A stretch of DNA of 64,000 nt. Source: Numida meleagris (lineage: Eukaryota; Chordata; Aves; Galliformes; Numididae). The first letter of the stretch is position 1, and the number at the start of each line of letters is the position of its first letter. Below are positions 59,881 through 64,000 of this stretch, piece after piece. A program made the position numbers and the translations under genes. The notes beneath the pieces were generated by a model. The model searched no databases, had not been told where the DNA came from, and worked only from the letters and a program-made list of their open reading frames with translations. The stretch covers positions 64,811,276 through 64,875,275 of the forward strand of contig NC_034438.1 of NCBI RefSeq assembly GCF_002078875.1, given 5' to 3'.

Positions 59881-61465
59881 AAGCGACAATTTGTGTCCAT
59901 CCTGTACGTCACAAGTGGCCGGAGGAGGGGAGGGTATTAGTGAGCCTGGAAACAGTTCTGCAGTTTGCTGTTGCAGAGACATCTTGCATTTTATAACTGC
60001 AACTGCCAGAAAGAGATGGTGAGATGTTAACAGCTCATGAACTCACGCCATAACAGTTTCAATAGTAAATCTGTGACAGGCCTGTTTGGAAAGAGAAGCT
60101 GTTGCTGGGGTTGTTCGCTGCTTTCAACGGGAGTTCTTGAAAAACCTTTAGAATTATTATATTCCCACATATACATCACCAAATGTGTTTTGAAATTTAT
60201 ACTCATTTAAAATCTGATAGTTGCCTAATCATCATCCATAACCCCAAACTGTCTTTAGAGTCCTGTCAACTTCTGTGCATTATTAATGGCTCTCAAAGTT
60301 ATCCTGGGTCTGGGTATTATTTTCTAGTATAAAGTAAAATAAAACTTAGGAGAAAAAACAGACTTAACACTCTTGACTTTATTAGTAATTGCAGAACAAG
60401 TATTTTTTAATGGAGCATGTGATACGCAGCCACATCATTGCACATTGTCATCTGGTGCCCAGTAGAACTCCAACCAGTGGTGTGTGAAGAATGTTAACAT
60501 AAAAGACCAGAAATCCCATATCTGAATATGTGTGATTGCAGTATTAGAGCTCTTGTGGCATGCAAGCTCTTGTGGATATGCTCAGGTCTGCACATTTCTT
60601 ATCTCCATAAAACAACGTTTGGGAGAGAGGATTGATGAACGCCTGCCAAAACCACAAGGCAATGTAACTCTATGGTAGCTCCTTCTAAAGCATCTCCAAC
60701 TGTTTCAACTTAGGGAAGAGCCCTTGTAAAAGTCATGCATATATTTGGTAGAGAGGGAATATGTGATAACTAGGGAAATATTAGACGAAGGGAATGAAAA
60801 AGATGTAGAGAAATCTGAGGTCTTTAAAAAACAGTGCATCTTAACACTAAATGTTCTATTCCAAAACTAAAACTTTCAACACAAAAGTGAAAAGGACCAG
60901 TGTGCTTGGCCTTATGGTCAAGGTCTTTCATTTTTACTTAATTTAAACTGGCTTAGTTCAAGTGATTTCATCAGGGTTGTATCAATTTGTGTTTCTTGAG
61001 GATGTAGCCCACTGTGTTTGCTCACATTGCTCTGTTTTTGTGGTTTATTTGGTATTTAATATCTGCTGATTTTCAGTCATCCAAGAAAAAGAGAGAGTAT
61101 CAGCTGAAATAATATTCCAAATTGTGGTGGCATTACTTTTAGGAGGAGAGAAGGACTTCAGGAGAAAGTGGAGAAAGAAAAGGAAAATTGTTATTTTTCA
61201 AGAGAAGTTGCTGTTTTAAGGTACTGAAAGGGAGGTAGAGGCAAAAGACTCTCCTGACCAGATGAAGGAAGGAGACAGTTCTTCCAGCTTAGAAGGGAAT
61301 AGTGAGCACTTCTCTCAAGGTAGCAAATTGGAAAGTATTGTGTTTTCACACTTAGTTCACAGATCTGTAGAGGCATCCAAATTCTCTTCATTTTTCTCCA
61401 TCCTCCCCAGCACTGCTGCCTTCTAAAACAGATACAATTTATGTAGGTAGCATGCAGGCTTTGGT
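59881..61465. other. Non-coding unique sequence
   Basis: No gene or element recognised. Confidence 0.4.
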
Positions 61466-61624
61466 TCATTACTGGTGAAAATGCAAAGCTAACGGTGGTG
61501 ACTATGATGAAAAACAGTGTTGTGTAGCTAAGAATTTGCTCTATCAGATGGTGTCATTGTGCTCTTTGTATCTGTGGCAGTTTCCATTGCAATAAATAGG
61601 AGGCATTACTTTCAGAGCAACCCA
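61466..61624 (+). mobile_element. Mariner (Galluhop-like) 3'-end fragment
   Basis: The segment aligns with the 3' part of the minus-strand mariner at 44.8-45.2 kb (shared landmarks AATGCAAAGCTA and TAGCTAAGAATTTGCTCTAT). It continues to a mariner right end with the terminal repeat AGGCATTACTTTCAGAGCAA at 61600, ending near the dinucleotide target TA at 61626-61629. The 5' part and transposase are absent. Confidence 0.68.
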
Positions 61625-64000
61625 GGTATGTATTTAATTGAAGGCCATCTGGTCTCAGAGGAGGACATGGAAAAATATGGCTCATCCCAAAGGAAGGACA
61701 GCTGGGAAGAGTAGTGAAGTTACACAGCTTTTAAATATTTAATGCAGTTTTATCACAATAGTTTTCAAGCAATTTTTTAAGAATTGATATTTCTAGAGTA
61801 ACATGGTTTATTAATGTGGAAATATCTTTTTTTTTTCCCTAACTCTTTAAAGCATTTTGTAGGGAACCTGGGCTGAGGAGTTCCAGTGGAAATTGTTCTG
61901 AAGCATTGGGCCTGGCCAAGAGATCTGGGAAGTGAGGAGTGCTGCTGTGGCAGCCTGAGAGGGTAAAAGCATGGTGAAGGAAAATGTTGGAGGGTCTTAG
62001 AGAAATAGCATGAACTGTGGCTTGTCAACAGCTCCTGGCATATGCCAGCCTCTGTGGCATGGTAGTACTCTCATGGTTCCTGTTAATCATTTCACAATTT
62101 CACAAGGCATGAACAAATAGTATCTTTTTCAATACCTATTTTTCCTTTTTTCAGAGTTTATGCTGTAAGAACAAGTAACGTCACACAGTTAAATCTTCTT
62201 CCAAATGGCGTGTGGTCATAAGGGTAACCATGTTTTTGGCCAGTGCCCACCATGCCAAAACATCCTGGAACAGTGATTCTGGGCCTACTACACCAAGAGG
62301 AATAGCATTTCATGCAGTTTCTCTGAAAATGTACATTGTATTGTACATATCATCCTTTCTTTAAGCAGCACGTGGCTGGCAATTAGTATCTGCTAGGTAA
62401 CCCATTCTTCATTGCAGTCTATGCTTTGATGTGACACTTGCATCAGTGCAGTCTGATGCTACTTTTCAGGCAAGCTGTAACATCTGCACCTAACAGTACC
62501 TCAGCACACGTAGAAGTATCTGTGAATCAGAGGTCAAGACTAGTGATACAATGATGCCTTTAAAATGCCTTACATCTGCATTAAAGGGAATTTTTTTTTT
62601 TAAATTTTTTAAAATTGCTTGCAAAACTGAAAGACTGAGAGGAGATGAAACTGGGGGGAGGTTGGTGGTCCATGGGACAATGTTTGCTTCTTCTGCCTGT
62701 AGTGGGGAGGTGGGGCCAGGAAACCACATCTGGTGTGACAGAAGGGACCTTCTGACATCAGCCCTTTGTGCGTACTCTGCCCACCACTCCACAACAACTT
62801 GATATCTGGATTTCCAGAGCTCTGGCAAAGGCAAAATGTGCAGTGAGGCAGTGGCCTTGTGCAGCCTCTTAAGGCTAGGTGGTACGATCTCAGAGCAACA
62901 GCCCCAGGGAGCAGTCAAGTTCTGCATTGTTCAGTCTTTCCAAAGGCACTGTTCAGCCTGATGTTTTCTTCTTCTATCTTTATTTTTCCTTTTTTTTTTT
63001 CCTCCATTAGATGATTAAGTGATTTAGACTGAAGTAACAGCAGCAATCATTGGCAAGAGCCAGAAAGGGAATTGCTGTGCAAAACAAACAAACTTTCAGC
63101 ATGAGTCAATTTCTAATATACTCTGCAGCACATTTATTAATGGAATTCTCCAGTGAATCTAAATGTTTAAATATACCTGTGAAGGAGAAATGTCACTAGC
63201 TCATGCAAAATTGCTCTGAACTACATCATTAATTTTGATACACTGAAAATTCAGCAGGCTTACAATGAGTTATAATGTTGGGCTTTTTATGGGTAACTTA
63301 ATGCAAATGAGAAACTTTTTTTTCTTTCATGTGTGCAGATTTTATCTAGGGTGATGACTTTCAGTTCAGTGAACATAAATTTCTTGTATTTTAGAAAGAT
63401 TCTGCTAACACTGTGTGAAGTCCCAGGAGAGTTTTAACAGTCAAAAGATACAAATTTTAGAATAAATAGCTCATTTCTTTGACTGTTATTGAAATGCAAG
63501 TTTCCTGGGCCTGGGCAGATTGCTTTAATATTTTCAAAGCCGTTAAGATTTGAAAGTCTGGAGTCTGGGATTTCTTCTTGACCTTTCATATTTATCCCTG
63601 TTCCATCCTTCACACTTGTGGGGCACCTCTGATATTATGAGGAAATATTAATTTCTCTCTCACAAGCTGCTTTATGCCCTTCACACAGTATTGAACTCTG
63701 TACAAAGATCCACTGTATATGAGACTTCACAGTTTCATATGACTTCACAGTAACTACTTGTCCTCTCAGTAAGTTATGCAGCTGCAAGAATTTTGAGTTC
63801 ATCCTCTTTCCAATCAGCCAGTACACCAAAATGTAGAAAATATGTGAATACAGCACAGGATTATGTTACAATTGGGATTTAAGCTTAGGTGAGAATAGTC
63901 TAAAACCACCTACACACCTTCTTGTAACAGTGTAACTGTGAAATACCAAACCCAGGAGCGAAGCTTGTTGTGTAGGTGAAACTTCTGCTGCCGTTTTTCC
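61625..64000. other. Non-coding unique sequence
   Basis: No gene or element recognised. A-T-rich low complexity occurs near 62589-62612 and T-rich DNA near 62988-63000. The minus-strand frame 62490-62927 (145 codons) has no domain signature. Confidence 0.4.

Overview
The window is vertebrate nuclear DNA, almost certainly from a bird. The diagnostic content is a dense set of CR1 LINEs with the avian 3' end (ATTCTATG-type octamers), solo LTRs of ERVL-like type, and fragments of a mariner of the Galluhop type. I could not settle the order of bird. No host protein-coding gene, rRNA, tRNA or CRISPR could be supported. Most of the DNA is AT-rich, intergenic or intronic sequence. One assembly gap of 492 N lies inside a purine satellite at 47994-48485.

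Layout: an ERVL-like LTR (1841-2393) and a mariner 5' fragment (3122-3383) are followed by an internally deleted CR1 (5575-6090). Next comes a CR1 split by a solo LTR that carries a perfect 5-bp target duplication (7582-9238, LTR 8616-9173). A cluster of CR1 pieces (11361-12637) leads into two solo LTRs of one family in inverted orientation (12702-13209 and 13747-14253). A long decayed CR1 lies at 19006-21950. From 21.95 to 36.19 kb the DNA is mostly unique, with one short CR1 tail at 31.7 kb and a purine tract at 34.1 kb.

At 36.19-41.05 kb a plus-strand CR1 is interrupted by a younger minus-strand CR1 (37074-39190) flanked by a 6-bp duplication. A solo LTR (41111-41688) follows. A second cluster (LTR 44329-44808, mariner 44809-45234, CR1 45250-46937) precedes the gap-containing satellite. 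The richest element is a nearly full-length CR1 at 52482-57518. It has two tandem 5' promoter-like monomers, an ORF1 with an esterase domain, and an ORF2 with endonuclease and reverse transcriptase, all broken by stops and frameshifts. The last 6 kb hold one CR1 tail fragment and one mariner 3' end.

The elements make up layers of insertion rather than a functional gene set. The relationships worth most attention are: (a) the CR1 at 37-39 kb and the 3' half of the CR1 at 52-57 kb are nearly identical and share the same four ORF-breaking lesions; (b) those two copies form a 2.1-kb inverted repeat about 16 kb apart; (c) the tandem CR1 5' monomers each contain TCTCGCGAGA and TGACGTGG. Two segments with good splice signals (17746-17799 and 34600-34744) are the only hints of possible host exons.
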